From: a virus
Virus record (IMG/VR): IMGVR_UViG_3300025424_000003
Span: 1-40,732 of that record
Direction: 5' to 3' (one strand)
DNA: 40,732 nt
The position numbers were made by a program, and so were the translations under genes. Below, piece after piece: positions 15,847 to 21,534 of the stretch; the stretch's first letter is position 1; every line of letters begins with the position of its first letter. The notes beneath the pieces are model-generated. The model was not told the DNA's origin. It saw only the letters and a list, made by a program, of their open reading frames with translations, and did no database searches.

Positions 15847-16055
15847 CGTGATACTCCAAATGCTTGATCATATTCTTCTTCCATCAATGCTCTTTGAGTG
15901 ATGTCATCGAGGTCCTTGAAAGATATCCAATTGATATCTTCACAACAGTTGAGTCTTCCTGCTTTAGGTGTAAGGCAGTAAGCGCAATACTGAGTAGTGG
16001 CGTTTTCTACAAAGTATCTTTCAGCAAAGTCTGAGAGTGCTAATTTCATTTTCAT
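15843..16055 (-). CDS. small Cys-containing protein, possible zinc-binding
   Basis: A 70-residue protein with YCAYCLTP and LNCCED (CxxC and CC near residues 23-26 and 37-38), which could form one zinc site, and an acidic helical C-terminus. GGAG lies seven bases before the ATG at 16055. It overlaps both neighbours by four bases. The function is unknown. Confidence 0.72.
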   Translation of the reverse strand: MKMKLALSDFAERYFVENATTQYCAYCLTPKAGRLNCCEDINWISFKDLDDITQRALMEEEYDQAFGVSR

Positions 16056-16252
16056 TTAAATACTCCAATTAATAATGCTCCGATTGCCATCACCACTGCC
16101 CACAAGACGGTCATGTCCTGTTGACTAGCAGGAATCCTGTTGCCCAACAAAAGATCTTGAATGATCTCTTCATCCCTGGTGAACCGTACTGGTTCAAAGG
16201 GCTTAACGTAATCTTTTCCGATCACTACTTTGCCTGTGTTATAGGGTGTCAT
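16052..16252 (-). CDS. small protein with C-terminal membrane helix
   Basis: A 66-residue protein from the ATG at 16252 (GGAG six bases upstream); the TTG at 16255 is less likely. A polar N-terminal part (TGKVVIGKDYVKPFEPVRF) precedes one membrane helix near 47-64 (MTVLWAVVMAIGALLIGVF). It overlaps the next gene of the unit as ATGA. The function is unknown. Confidence 0.68.
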   Translation of the reverse strand: MTPYNTGKVVIGKDYVKPFEPVRFTRDEEIIQDLLLGNRIPASQQDMTVLWAVVMAIGALLIGVFK

Positions 16253-16430
16253 CAATTACTCCCACAGTTACGTTTTTGCTTACACTGTTGATGTAATAGG
16301 TCAATAAACCCATGTGTCCTGCAATGGCGTGCATTTCGTCAAAGTAACTTTGAACATCACCCTTTTCGAGGATTTTGTTGTTTAACTTTTTCATGTCTTC
16401 AAGCATCTGGATTAGTTCACTTAATTTCAT
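16239..16430 (-). CDS. small helical early protein
   Basis: A 63-residue protein from the ATG at 16430 (AAAGGAATTGAA upstream). It is a helical hairpin (MKLSELIQMLEDMKKLNNKI) followed by a Thr/Val-rich end. Fourteen of its last bases overlap the following gene. It may form a dimeric coiled coil. No family was recognised. Confidence 0.68.
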   Translation of the reverse strand: MKLSELIQMLEDMKKLNNKILEKGDVQSYFDEMHAIAGHMGLLTYYINSVSKNVTVGVIDDTL

Positions 16431-16431
16431 T

Positions 16432-16611
16432 TCAATTCCTTTCATATAACATTTGGCTCAAATCACATTCGTATGTTAATTCCTCAAGCACATCACCTTC
16501 AATTGCAGTGCCATCCATGTATAGACCTGATTCAATGTACGCATCTGCGCTATTGACCCATGTACCACCCACAATTACCAAGCTAGACCAATCAATTTCT
16601 TTTGCTTCCAT
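16432..16611 (-). CDS. small acidic protein, first gene of the leftward unit
   Basis: A 59-residue acidic protein starting MEAKEIDWSSLVIVGGTWVN with AAAGGAG six bases before the ATG. It is the promoter-proximal gene of the leftward unit, where phages often keep small host-acting proteins, and its stop lies one base before the next start. It has no motif I recognise. The high Asp/Glu content and small size would suit an inhibitor, but this is only a possibility. Confidence 0.72.
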   Translation of the reverse strand: MEAKEIDWSSLVIVGGTWVNSADAYIESGLYMDGTAIEGDVLEELTYECDLSQMLYERN

Positions 16612-16639
16612 TTCAATCTCCTTTTGTTAAAGCAGGGTC

Positions 16640-16667
16640 AGTGTATCATGGAATATAGTCATTGCAA
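16640..16667 (-). promoter_or_regulatory. leftward early promoter with possible operator
   Basis: On the - strand, TTGCAA (16667-16662) and TACACT (16645-16640), 16 bp apart, give a reasonable sigma-70 promoter for the unit starting at 16611. Two direct copies of ATAGTCA (+ strand, 16655-16661 and 16671-16677), 16 bp apart, overlap the spacer and the bases just upstream. They could be operators for the adjacent Cro-like protein. On the + strand TTGACT (16696-16701) and TAACAT (16718-16723) may serve the divergent gene. Confidence 0.45.
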
Positions 16668-16730
16668 CCAATAGTCACACAAAACACTAGGGTATTTGAC
16701 TCTATTAGATTTTGGAGTAACATATCGCCC

Positions 16731-16907
16731 ATGACAATAACTCAACTAAAACAGTACGCCACACTGTATGAAGTGGCAAAAATTCTGAAACTGACTCCAT
16801 CTTGTGTCTACAAGTGGCAAAAGAATGAGCAGATTCCTCCTTTGAGACTTTATCAATTAAAGGAACTCAGACCCCATTGGTTTAAGGAGGCCAACAATGG
16901 CGAGTGA
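16731..16907 (+). CDS. Cro-like helix-turn-helix regulator
   Basis: A 58-residue protein from the ATG at 16731. The sequence TLYEVAKILKLTPSCVYKWQKNEQIPPLRLYQL is a P22-Cro/YdaS-like helix-turn-helix in which VYKWQK is the recognition helix. It is divergently transcribed from the leftward unit, as expected for a phage switch regulator. No partner repressor or integrase is seen, so it may only turn early genes down. The nearest ribosome-site-like GGAG is 13 bases from the ATG, so the start, or a leaderless message, is uncertain. Confidence 0.8.
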   Translation: MTITQLKQYATLYEVAKILKLTPSCVYKWQKNEQIPPLRLYQLKELRPHWFKEANNGE

Positions 16908-17091
16908 GAAAGACCTTGCTCGCTTGCAACTGAATAAGTTTAAAAAAATGTGGCTGGAAGAGTGGCATGCTCAACCTAACCCGTTTATTGCATGGAAATG
17001 GTGGACTTCTGACGAGCAGAGAGCCCGTAGGAAGGCCGTTTATGATTACTTTGAATGCGAGGTAAAGGATGGAAGAGAAAACGTGTTTTGA
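16897..17091 (+). CDS. small Trp/Lys-rich protein
   Basis: A 64-residue protein (MASEKDLARLQLNKFKKMW) rich in Trp, Lys and Arg, helical, with KWWTSDEQRARRKAVYDYFE. AAGGAGG precedes the ATG by six bases. It overlaps the Cro-like gene and the next gene at its two ends, forming a tight unit. The function is unknown; its basic aromatic character and place before a replication-type protein would suit a DNA- or helicase-binding accessory. Confidence 0.72.
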   Translation: MASEKDLARLQLNKFKKMWLEEWHAQPNPFIAWKWWTSDEQRARRKAVYDYFECEVKDGRENVF

Positions 17092-17452
17092 GTTGTTTTG
17101 GCAAGTTTGGCCTAGATCGCCCAGGAAGGCATCTAAGTCGATTTGCGAAAAGAAATGGAAAGCAAAGAATTTGGATAAGCATTGGAGACAGATCCATAAA
17201 CATGTCACTTGGTTAAAAACAACGGATATGTGGCGAAAATCAGACGGTGCTTTTATTCCTGCTCCATTGGTTTATTTGAATCAAGAGAGATGGGATGGAG
17301 CTGAGATTCCTGAGATAGAAGTAACAGTGACAATGGGATACAAAGACCCTGCGTTAAAGAAGATAGAAGAAGAATCAAAAATGGCAGTAGAAATGCCTGA
17401 AGAAGTAAAAAGAAAGTTGAGAGAGTTAAGAAAACAGATTATTTCTGTATAA
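17069..17452 (+). CDS. replication-protein-like (C-terminal domain of phage O-type initiators)
   Basis: A 127-residue protein. FELFWQVWPRSPRKASKSICEKKWKA ... WRQIHKHVTWLKTTDMWRKSDGAFIPAPLVYLNQERWDG has the pattern seen at the C-terminus of many phage replication initiators and primosome proteins (F-FW--WPR---K--A, then PAP--YLNQ-RWDG). There is no separate N-terminal winged helix, so it is either a short stand-alone version or a helicase-loader-type accessory. The C-terminus is a charged helix. It is the only replication-initiation candidate in the genome. Confidence 0.65.
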   Translation: MEEKTCFELFWQVWPRSPRKASKSICEKKWKAKNLDKHWRQIHKHVTWLKTTDMWRKSDGAFIPAPLVYLNQERWDGAEIPEIEVTVTMGYKDPALKKIEEESKMAVEMPEEVKRKLRELRKQIISV

Positions 17453-17484
17453 TGCAAATCGTTGCCGTCGTAAGCAATAGATTG

Positions 17485-17806
17485 AAAGCCGTTTACACAT
17501 GCATTCTGCTTTATCCAATATTCGTAGGAATATATTGGATAGAGTTACGACCAGGGTGCAGTTGTAAGCGGCTTTTTTCATTTCTGATGACGATGACCGT
17601 ACTCCACACGATAGTAAGACTTAATCCTGAGGGCGTGGAAGAAAAGGGTACACGGTATGCGTAAGCTAGGGGGCAGTTCCCGAACAATCCGTGCGGCTGG
17701 GCGAGTCATCAGGCCGAGGGGCATACGGTATTCAATCCGTAGCATGATGATCCTGTTTATCAGGGGTGAAGCACCTACTCCTTTCTACTCCATGTCTATG
17801 GGGTAG
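17485..17806 (+). ncRNA. candidate structured non-coding RNA upstream of dcm
   Basis: A GC-richer stretch of stem-loops. (1) 17485-17575: 13-bp outer stem AAAGCCGTTTACA / TGTAAGCGGCTTT with one G-U pair; inside it TGCATTCTG / CAGGGTGCA (17500-17508 / 17552-17560) and TATCCAATAT / ATATTGGATA (17512-17521 / 17532-17541); T6 follows. (2) TCCAC / GTGGA (17603-17607 / 17635-17639), inside GTAC / GTAC. (3) CGGCTG / CAGGCCG (17694-17699 / 17710-17716). (4) TACGG / CCGTA (17724-17728 / 17737-17741). (5) CCTG / CAGG (17752-17755 / 17761-17764). (6) GGTG / CACC (17765-17768 / 17772-17775). (7) CTACTCCAT / ATGGGGTAG (17785-17793 / 17798-17806). Two weak frames cross it (17452-17664, 70 aa, starting TAATG; 17657-17806, 49 aa) and cannot be excluded. 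Element 1 alone could be a terminator. I do not recognise the fold. Confidence 0.45.
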
Positions 17807-17870
17807 GGGGGACTTTGGGTGAAAAGGACGCGACAAGTATTATCAATGTTTAAATGCAAAGTGGGGGTGT

Positions 17871-18599
17871 ATGAATGAGTTGGCTTTATTCGCAGGCGCT
17901 GGTGGAGGAATACTTGGGGGACATTTGCTCGGATGGAGAACCGTCTGTGCAGTCGAATGGGAATCTTACCCAGCTAGCGTATTGTGCGCCAGACAAAATG
18001 ACAGATTTCTCCCGCCTTTCCCAATATGGGATGACATTCAAACCTTTGACGGAAGACCTTGGAGAGGAATTGTTGACGTTGTATCTGGGGGTTTTCCATG
18101 TCAAGATTTGTCAGCAGCGGGTGGAAGAGCTGGACTTGATGGATCAAGATCAGGTTTGTGGAAAGAAATGGCAAGGGTGGTTAGCGAAGTACGACCCAGA
18201 TACGTCTTCGTGGAAAACAGCCCAATGCTCGTTAATAACGGACTCGGACGAGTGCTTGGAGATTTATCCGACCTCGGGTTTGATGCGAGATGGACTGTTA
18301 TGGGAGCAAACGAGGTTGGTGGGCAGCACAACAGAGACAGAATTTGGATTGTTGCCCACGCCAACAGCAAGGGACTTCAATGGACACACGATAACCAAAA
18401 AAAGACCAAAAGGGTTCAACAAAGTGTTACCAAACGTTTTCAAGCTGGAATTCCAATTACAAGGTCAATGTTATCCACATCCTACTTTCAGCGAAGGGCT
18501 GATGCTATGGCCTGTTGGATGGACAGACTTAAAGCCATTGGCAATGGACAAGTCCCAATTTGTGCAGCAACTGCGTGGAGAATCCTAAATGAACTATGA
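17871..18599 (+). CDS. DNA cytosine-5 methyltransferase (Dcm-like)
   Basis: A 242-residue C5 methyltransferase. Motif I LALFAGAGGGILGG binds AdoMet; GGFPCQDLSAAG has the catalytic Cys77; VENSPML (motif VI) contains Glu115; QHNRDRIWIVAHA is motif VIII; RLKAIGNGQVPICAATAW is the IX/X end. It is short: only about 45 residues lie between motifs VIII and IX, where the target-recognition domain usually sits, so specificity may be unusual. No restriction partner is present, so it may protect phage DNA from host restriction. The SD-like GGGGG at 17863-17867 is only 3 bases from this ATG but 7 from the ATG of the overlapping frame. Confidence 0.87.
   Translation: MNELALFAGAGGGILGGHLLGWRTVCAVEWESYPASVLCARQNDRFLPPFPIWDDIQTFDGRPWRGIVDVVSGGFPCQDLSAAGGRAGLDGSRSGLWKEMARVVSEVRPRYVFVENSPMLVNNGLGRVLGDLSDLGFDARWTVMGANEVGGQHNRDRIWIVAHANSKGLQWTHDNQKKTKRVQQSVTKRFQAGIPITRSMLSTSYFQRRADAMACWMDRLKAIGNGQVPICAATAWRILNEL
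17875..18588 (+). CDS. overlapping second frame of dcm, possible dual-coding protein
   Basis: A 237-residue open frame in +1 register covering almost the whole methyltransferase gene. It starts MSWLYSQALVEEYLGDICSD, contains TSSWKTAQCSL, LLPTPTARDF and ends MLWPVGWTDLKPLAMDKSQ. Its ATG has a better-spaced ribosome site than that of dcm, and its stop directly precedes the next ATG (18589). From memory, proteins with this start (MSW-(Y/F)S-ALVE), with PTP-A-D motifs and a WP-GWTDL end are widely annotated in phages of proteobacteria beside or in place of Dcm. Conservation of this frame could be a by-product of conserved methyltransferase motifs, so translation is unproven. Confidence 0.5.
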   Translation: MSWLYSQALVEEYLGDICSDGEPSVQSNGNLTQLAYCAPDKMTDFSRLSQYGMTFKPLTEDLGEELLTLYLGVFHVKICQQRVEELDLMDQDQVCGKKWQGWLAKYDPDTSSWKTAQCSLITDSDECLEIYPTSGLMRDGLLWEQTRLVGSTTETEFGLLPTPTARDFNGHTITKKRPKGFNKVLPNVFKLEFQLQGQCYPHPTFSEGLMLWPVGWTDLKPLAMDKSQFVQQLRGES

Positions 18600-18804
18600 A
18601 GATGCAAATCAAGTGTTAAACAATGTGAAGTATGGTTTATTTGAACCTGCTTACAAAATAAACCAAGCCCTACTAATTACTGGAGATCTTGTTGAAAACA
18701 GATTCATTAACGAAAAGCTCAATAGATATGGAACTCTCGACAATTCTGATCGAGAGAAAATTACTGTTGCCTATGTTACAAGACCATCTTATGAGAGTTA
18801 TTGA
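18589..18804 (+). CDS. small early protein after dcm
   Basis: A 71-residue protein starting MNYEDANQVLNNVKYGLFEP. It begins at the base after the stop of the overlapping dcm frame and within the last codons of dcm, suggesting translational coupling. It is mostly helical with a C-terminal VAYVTRPSYESY. No family was recognised. Confidence 0.65.
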   Translation: MNYEDANQVLNNVKYGLFEPAYKINQALLITGDLVENRFINEKLNRYGTLDNSDREKITVAYVTRPSYESY

Positions 18805-18943
18805 GCATTACGCACAAATGGCCTTGAAGCCTGGGTCTATTGACTACGCAAGACAAGCAGTAATGGATTTAGAAAAAGACCCTTCAAATCTTTATAGGGG
18901 GATCGGCAAGAAAATTGGACAACGTATAAAGGAGTTAGCATGA
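18791..18943 (+). CDS. small helical early protein
   Basis: A 50-residue protein from the ATG at 18791 (MRVIEHYAQMALKPGSIDYA); an in-frame ATG at 18773 would add six residues. Neither start has a strong ribosome site. A helical, slightly acidic core is followed by a basic end (GIGKKIGQRIKELA). It overlaps the upstream gene by 14 bp and the next as ATGA. The pattern 'HYA--AL-PGSIDYARQAV--LE' resembles small phage proteins of unknown role. Confidence 0.6.
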   Translation: MRVIEHYAQMALKPGSIDYARQAVMDLEKDPSNLYRGIGKKIGQRIKELA

Positions 18944-19560
18944 GCAAAGATGAAACATTACAACTTGCATTAGAGGTGTTGGAAAAAATAAGTATGGGTG
19001 GCGATCCACGATGGGCAGACCAAGCCATCACCGCCATTAAAGAAGCACTAGAAACAAAAGAAGGACTATTAGACAGAAAATCTTATTTGCTTGGTTTATA
19101 CGATCAAAAATCTAGGTTAGAACTAGAAACAAAAGATGAGCCTGTGGCCATGCGTTATGACTTTGACGGGTATGGATACAAGTACATTGACAATGGAAGT
19201 GGAAGCGATTGGCAGACGAGAATTAAAGATGCTGAACCGCTTTACACCACACCACAACCAAAGCAAGAACAGGTTGAGCCTGTTGCGTGGAGTCGAGCAT
19301 CCTTTATTGAGGACGATTATGGCCGAAGTATAGGAACTGATGACCCTGAGCTTGCGTGGGGCAAAGAACCACCAGATGAATTTGGATGGTGGCCTCTCTA
19401 CACCACACCACAACGCACTTGGATAGGACTGACGCAAGAAGAGTTTGAGAAACTAATTAATGATGCAGGATTTACTCGATCAGATTTACTGATGATGGGC
19501 GCTTGTGTAGAGGAAATTGTCTATTTGGTTGAAGCCAATCTAAAGAAGAAAAACACATGA
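18940..19560 (+). CDS. phage early protein with repeated EPVAW...PLYTTPQ motif
   Basis: A 206-residue protein (AAAGGAG before the ATG). After a helical N-terminus (TLQLALEVLEKISMG, DQAITAIKEALE) it carries two copies of an EPVA(M/W)...PLYTTPQ unit (about 66-105 and 111-157), a motif seen repeated in many phage early proteins of unknown function. The C-terminus contains an EEFEKLINDAGFT helix. The two units may be small beta domains that bind a nucleic acid or partner; this is inference. Confidence 0.75.
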   Translation: MSKDETLQLALEVLEKISMGGDPRWADQAITAIKEALETKEGLLDRKSYLLGLYDQKSRLELETKDEPVAMRYDFDGYGYKYIDNGSGSDWQTRIKDAEPLYTTPQPKQEQVEPVAWSRASFIEDDYGRSIGTDDPELAWGKEPPDEFGWWPLYTTPQRTWIGLTQEEFEKLINDAGFTRSDLLMMGACVEEIVYLVEANLKKKNT

Positions 19561-19652
19561 GCAAAGGATCAAACCCAAGACCCATCCCAAACCCTGAGAA
19601 ATTCAGAGAAAACTGGGACAAGATATTTCCTAAAAAAGAAGAAAAGAAATGA
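19557..19652 (+). CDS. 31-residue phage peptide upstream of rusA
   Basis: A very short gene, MSKGSNPRPIPNPEKFREN followed by WDKIFPKKEEKK, overlapping the previous stop and the next start as ATGA on both sides. Short proteins with the pattern MSKG-(x)-RP---P--F-ENWD-IF are, from memory, frequent next to resolvase genes in proteobacterial phages. The coupling makes it likely to be translated. The function is unknown. Confidence 0.75.
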   Translation: MSKGSNPRPIPNPEKFRENWDKIFPKKEEKK

Positions 19653-20086
19653 CATTTCAAGTCACATTCAAGGTTGACGTTATTCCTAGAGGAAAAGGTA
19701 GAGCAAGACACGCCAGGCGTGGCAACTTCATCTCTACTTATACCGATTCAAAAACACGGTCCTATGAGGAAACAATCAACCTTGCTGCGAAACAAGCAAT
19801 GGGCGCATCAGACCCTCTAGAGGGCCCTGTAGACCTATTTGTCTATGCGTCTATGCCTGTGCCTCAGTCATACTCAAAAACACGCTCAAAAGCCTGTTTA
19901 GAAGGTTATGAGAGACATACAAAGAAGCCTGACATTGATAACATCATTAAAAGCGTGATGGATGCCTGTCAAAAGGTGGTTTTCTTGAATGACACGCAAG
20001 TTGTCAACCTACATGCTACAAAAGTGTATGGTGAGCCTTATCTAGAGATCATGGTGAGGGAAACAGAATGCTTGACCTTGAGATAG
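19649..20086 (+). CDS. rusA: RusA-family Holliday junction resolvase
   Basis: A 145-residue endonuclease of the RusA family: an N-terminal strand with a basic stretch (DVIPRGKGRARHARRG), YTDSKTRSYEE, then the catalytic region KKPDIDNIIKSVMDAC (Asp95, Asp97, Asp105) and VFLNDTQV (Asp115). It cuts four-way DNA junctions as a dimer and would resolve recombination intermediates made by the annealing protein and clear branches before packaging. The length is normal. It overlaps the next gene by 19 bp. Confidence 0.93.
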   Translation: MTFQVTFKVDVIPRGKGRARHARRGNFISTYTDSKTRSYEETINLAAKQAMGASDPLEGPVDLFVYASMPVPQSYSKTRSKACLEGYERHTKKPDIDNIIKSVMDACQKVVFLNDTQVVNLHATKVYGEPYLEIMVRETECLTLR

Positions 20087-20301
20087 TTGAGAAAATCCCT
20101 GAGAAACGTAAGCCTTGGTGGTATACGGGTGTGACTAGCCCTAACTGGGGAGGTAGACGCAAGGGAGCTGGTAGACCAAAGAAAGAAGAGGGGATTCCTG
20201 TAAGACTTGAGTTCAACCCTATTCAACAGAGATTACTGATTGAGTATGGTGGAGGGGACCTTAAAAAAGGAATAGAACGATTAATCAATGAGAACTTCTA
20301 A
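20068..20301 (+). CDS. small basic protein with GGRRKGAGRPKK DNA-binding-type motif
   Basis: A 77-residue protein. The central GGRRKGAGRPKKEE is an AT-hook-like motif (GRPKK core) common at the start of small phage DNA-binding and terminase-associated proteins. The C-terminal FNPIQQRLLIEYGGGDLKKGIERLI resembles a ribbon-helix-helix-like segment. The ATG at 20068 lies inside the end of rusA and is preceded by GAGGGAAACAG. It may be a regulator or a nucleoid-type protein. Confidence 0.72.
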   Translation: MLDLEIVEKIPEKRKPWWYTGVTSPNWGGRRKGAGRPKKEEGIPVRLEFNPIQQRLLIEYGGGDLKKGIERLINENF

Positions 20302-20774
20302 TGAGAAAAAGATCAAAATATAAACCAAAGCCTGTGATTCTAGACACCATGAGCTATGTGATGTCAGGAATGAAACAGATGACCAATCTAAAAGACCAAT
20401 TGATAGCACTTCAATTGAAGAACCATTTGGCGTTAGAGGCCCTTAGAACGGGACAAGCCACTAAAGACGATATAGACACCCTGATTAACGCTTTTAACAT
20501 CACAGAAGCCCTTGCCAAACAAAAGATAGGGGATGACTACAAAGCAGAGATCAAAGAAGCCCAAGATGCCCTATTCGCATGTGCAAAGCGTGGTGTGACC
20601 AACAATTACAGATTTGTAATGAAAGGGACCGAGTTAAAGGCAATCAATTATGTGATGGAGATCCATGATGCCCAACTGGAGGCCAGTACGGTGAAAGATA
20701 TTGAATTGGCAACTCAGTATGTACATAACTGTTTAATGAGCAAAAAAGCAAGACCCGTAATTGAGAGAGTTTGA
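20301..20774 (+). CDS. helical phage protein, unknown function
   Basis: A 157-residue, almost entirely helical protein with a basic start (MRKRSKYKPKPVILDTM). It overlaps the previous stop as TAATG. There are motifs such as LALEALRTGQATKDDIDTLINAFNITEALA and AVKD-type helices, but no catalytic residues are evident. From memory, similar proteins occur in many phages of Burkholderiales near resolvase genes and are sometimes suspected to be late-gene regulators. The stop is the first part of a structured leader (20769-20860). Confidence 0.72.
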   Translation: MRKRSKYKPKPVILDTMSYVMSGMKQMTNLKDQLIALQLKNHLALEALRTGQATKDDIDTLINAFNITEALAKQKIGDDYKAEIKEAQDALFACAKRGVTNNYRFVMKGTELKAINYVMEIHDAQLEASTVKDIELATQYVHNCLMSKKARPVIERV

Positions 20775-20860
20775 CTAGAATCAAACTGGGAGGTTAACCA
20801 GACATTCAAGGATGTCGTACATGGGTAATTTTTCTGGTTTCTGACCCATCTAGTTGAACG
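20769..20860 (+). promoter_or_regulatory. candidate structured RNA leader with pseudoknot
   Basis: The gap between two genes holds several compatible and competing pairings: TTTGACTAGA / TCTAGTTGAA (20770-20779 / 20849-20858, two G-U pairs) as an outer stem; inside it the hairpin GACAT / ATGTC (20801-20805 / 20812-20816), AACCA / TGGTT (20796-20800 / 20835-20839), and ATGGGT / ACCCAT (20821-20826 / 20844-20849), the last two interleaved like an H-type pseudoknot. An alternative hairpin GTTTGA / TCAAAC (20769-20774 / 20781-20786) would break the outer stem. The next gene starts at 20887. Confidence 0.4.
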
Positions 20861-20886
20861 ACCAAATTGACTCCCAAAGGATTAAT

Positions 20887-21084
20887 ATGACTGACGATGA
20901 AATCATAGAAATGTCTAGTAAGGCTGGCTTCAATGGTCTTTTTTCACTGATTGTATTTGCCAGAATGGTAGCAGAGCGTGAACGTGAGGAATGTACAAGG
21001 ATTGCAGATGAATGGGTGCTTGCTTATCCTCATCCATCAAAAACTATTGCTGAACTAATAAGGAAAAGGGGAAATAATGAATAA
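20887..21084 (+). CDS. small early protein, paralogue of 21256-21534
   Basis: A 65-residue protein from the ATG at 20887, preceded by AAAGGATTAAT; an upstream TTG start is unlikely. MTDDEIIEMSSKAGF is followed by FARMVAEREREECTRIADE and a C-terminal IAELIRKRGNN. The same frame, (EIIEM--(K/E)AG), FA(K/R)(M/L)VAE-EREEC, I--RG, recurs in the gene at 21256. This type of protein is frequent in phages; its function is unknown. Confidence 0.75.
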   Translation: MTDDEIIEMSSKAGFNGLFSLIVFARMVAEREREECTRIADEWVLAYPHPSKTIAELIRKRGNNE

Positions 21085-21259
21085 ATTTGGAATGGCAGAA
21101 GTAAAAGGTGAGGGTGAGCCAGTCTTTGGGCATGACTTTGTACCTGATCCAAACGCAGTAGAAACAACATGGATTGAGTTCAGTTTACCTGTGGCGTTGG
21201 AAGATGAATGCTGGGCAATGATTGACGCTTGGCTGAAAGAAAAAGGGTGGCATAAATGA
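21077..21259 (+). CDS. small acidic early protein
   Basis: A 60-residue acidic protein (MNKFGMAEVKGEGEPVFGHD) with VETTWIEFSLPVALEDECWAMIDAWLKEKGW. It overlaps both neighbours by a few bases and AGGAAAAGGGG precedes the ATG. SLPV/TVPV followed by an acidic helix also occurs in the next protein. The function is unknown. Confidence 0.7.
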   Translation: MNKFGMAEVKGEGEPVFGHDFVPDPNAVETTWIEFSLPVALEDECWAMIDAWLKEKGWHK

Positions 21260-21534
21260 CTAAAAAAGAAATTATAGAAATGGTTAGAGAGGCTGGATGG
21301 TCTGGTATTTATACGCAATGGGCAGAGCCAACAGGTGAAGCAGATTGGTCGCCTTATAAAGTTAGCCTGACTGTACCTGTGACGATGGAACAGATTGAAT
21401 CCTTTGCCAAACTGGTAGCAGAAAAAGAACGTGAAGAATGTGCAAATATTTGTGAAACACTTGAATTACCTGAATGGCCTGACAAAGTGCGTCAGCCATT
21501 AGCTAAAGCAATCCGAGCAAGGGGACAAGAATGA
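21256..21534 (+). CDS. small early protein, paralogue of 20887-21084
   Basis: A 92-residue protein: MTKKEIIEMVREAGWSG, then an inserted segment (YKVSLTVPVTMEQIES) and FAKLVAEKEREECANICETLE, ending AIRARGQE. It is a longer copy of the 65-residue protein two genes upstream. The insert TVPVTMEQ resembles SLPVALED in the protein between them, so the three genes may be products of duplication and domain shuffling. Both ends overlap as ATGA. Confidence 0.75.
   Translation: MTKKEIIEMVREAGWSGIYTQWAEPTGEADWSPYKVSLTVPVTMEQIESFAKLVAEKEREECANICETLELPEWPDKVRQPLAKAIRARGQE

Noticed and set aside
17584-17645. CTGATGA followed later by GAAA, as in a hammerhead ribozyme core
   Set aside because: No helix directly joins the two boxes and the stems I and III needed around them are missing.
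17724-17741. TTCAATC resembling a tRNA T-loop
   Set aside because: The bases that pair around it enclose an 8-base loop (TACGG/CCGTA), and no acceptor, D or anticodon arms fit.
17691-17806. GTGCGG as the 5' end of a group II intron
   Set aside because: No domain V hairpin and no AY 3' end in a suitable position; no reverse transcriptase or maturase in the genome.
17452-17806. Frames of 70 and 49 residues across the stem-loop region
   Set aside because: The 70-residue frame starts at a TAATG overlap but its sequence is unlike a folded protein and its bases are tied up in a long hairpin. The 49-residue frame has no ribosome site. They are kept only as a note under the RNA entry.
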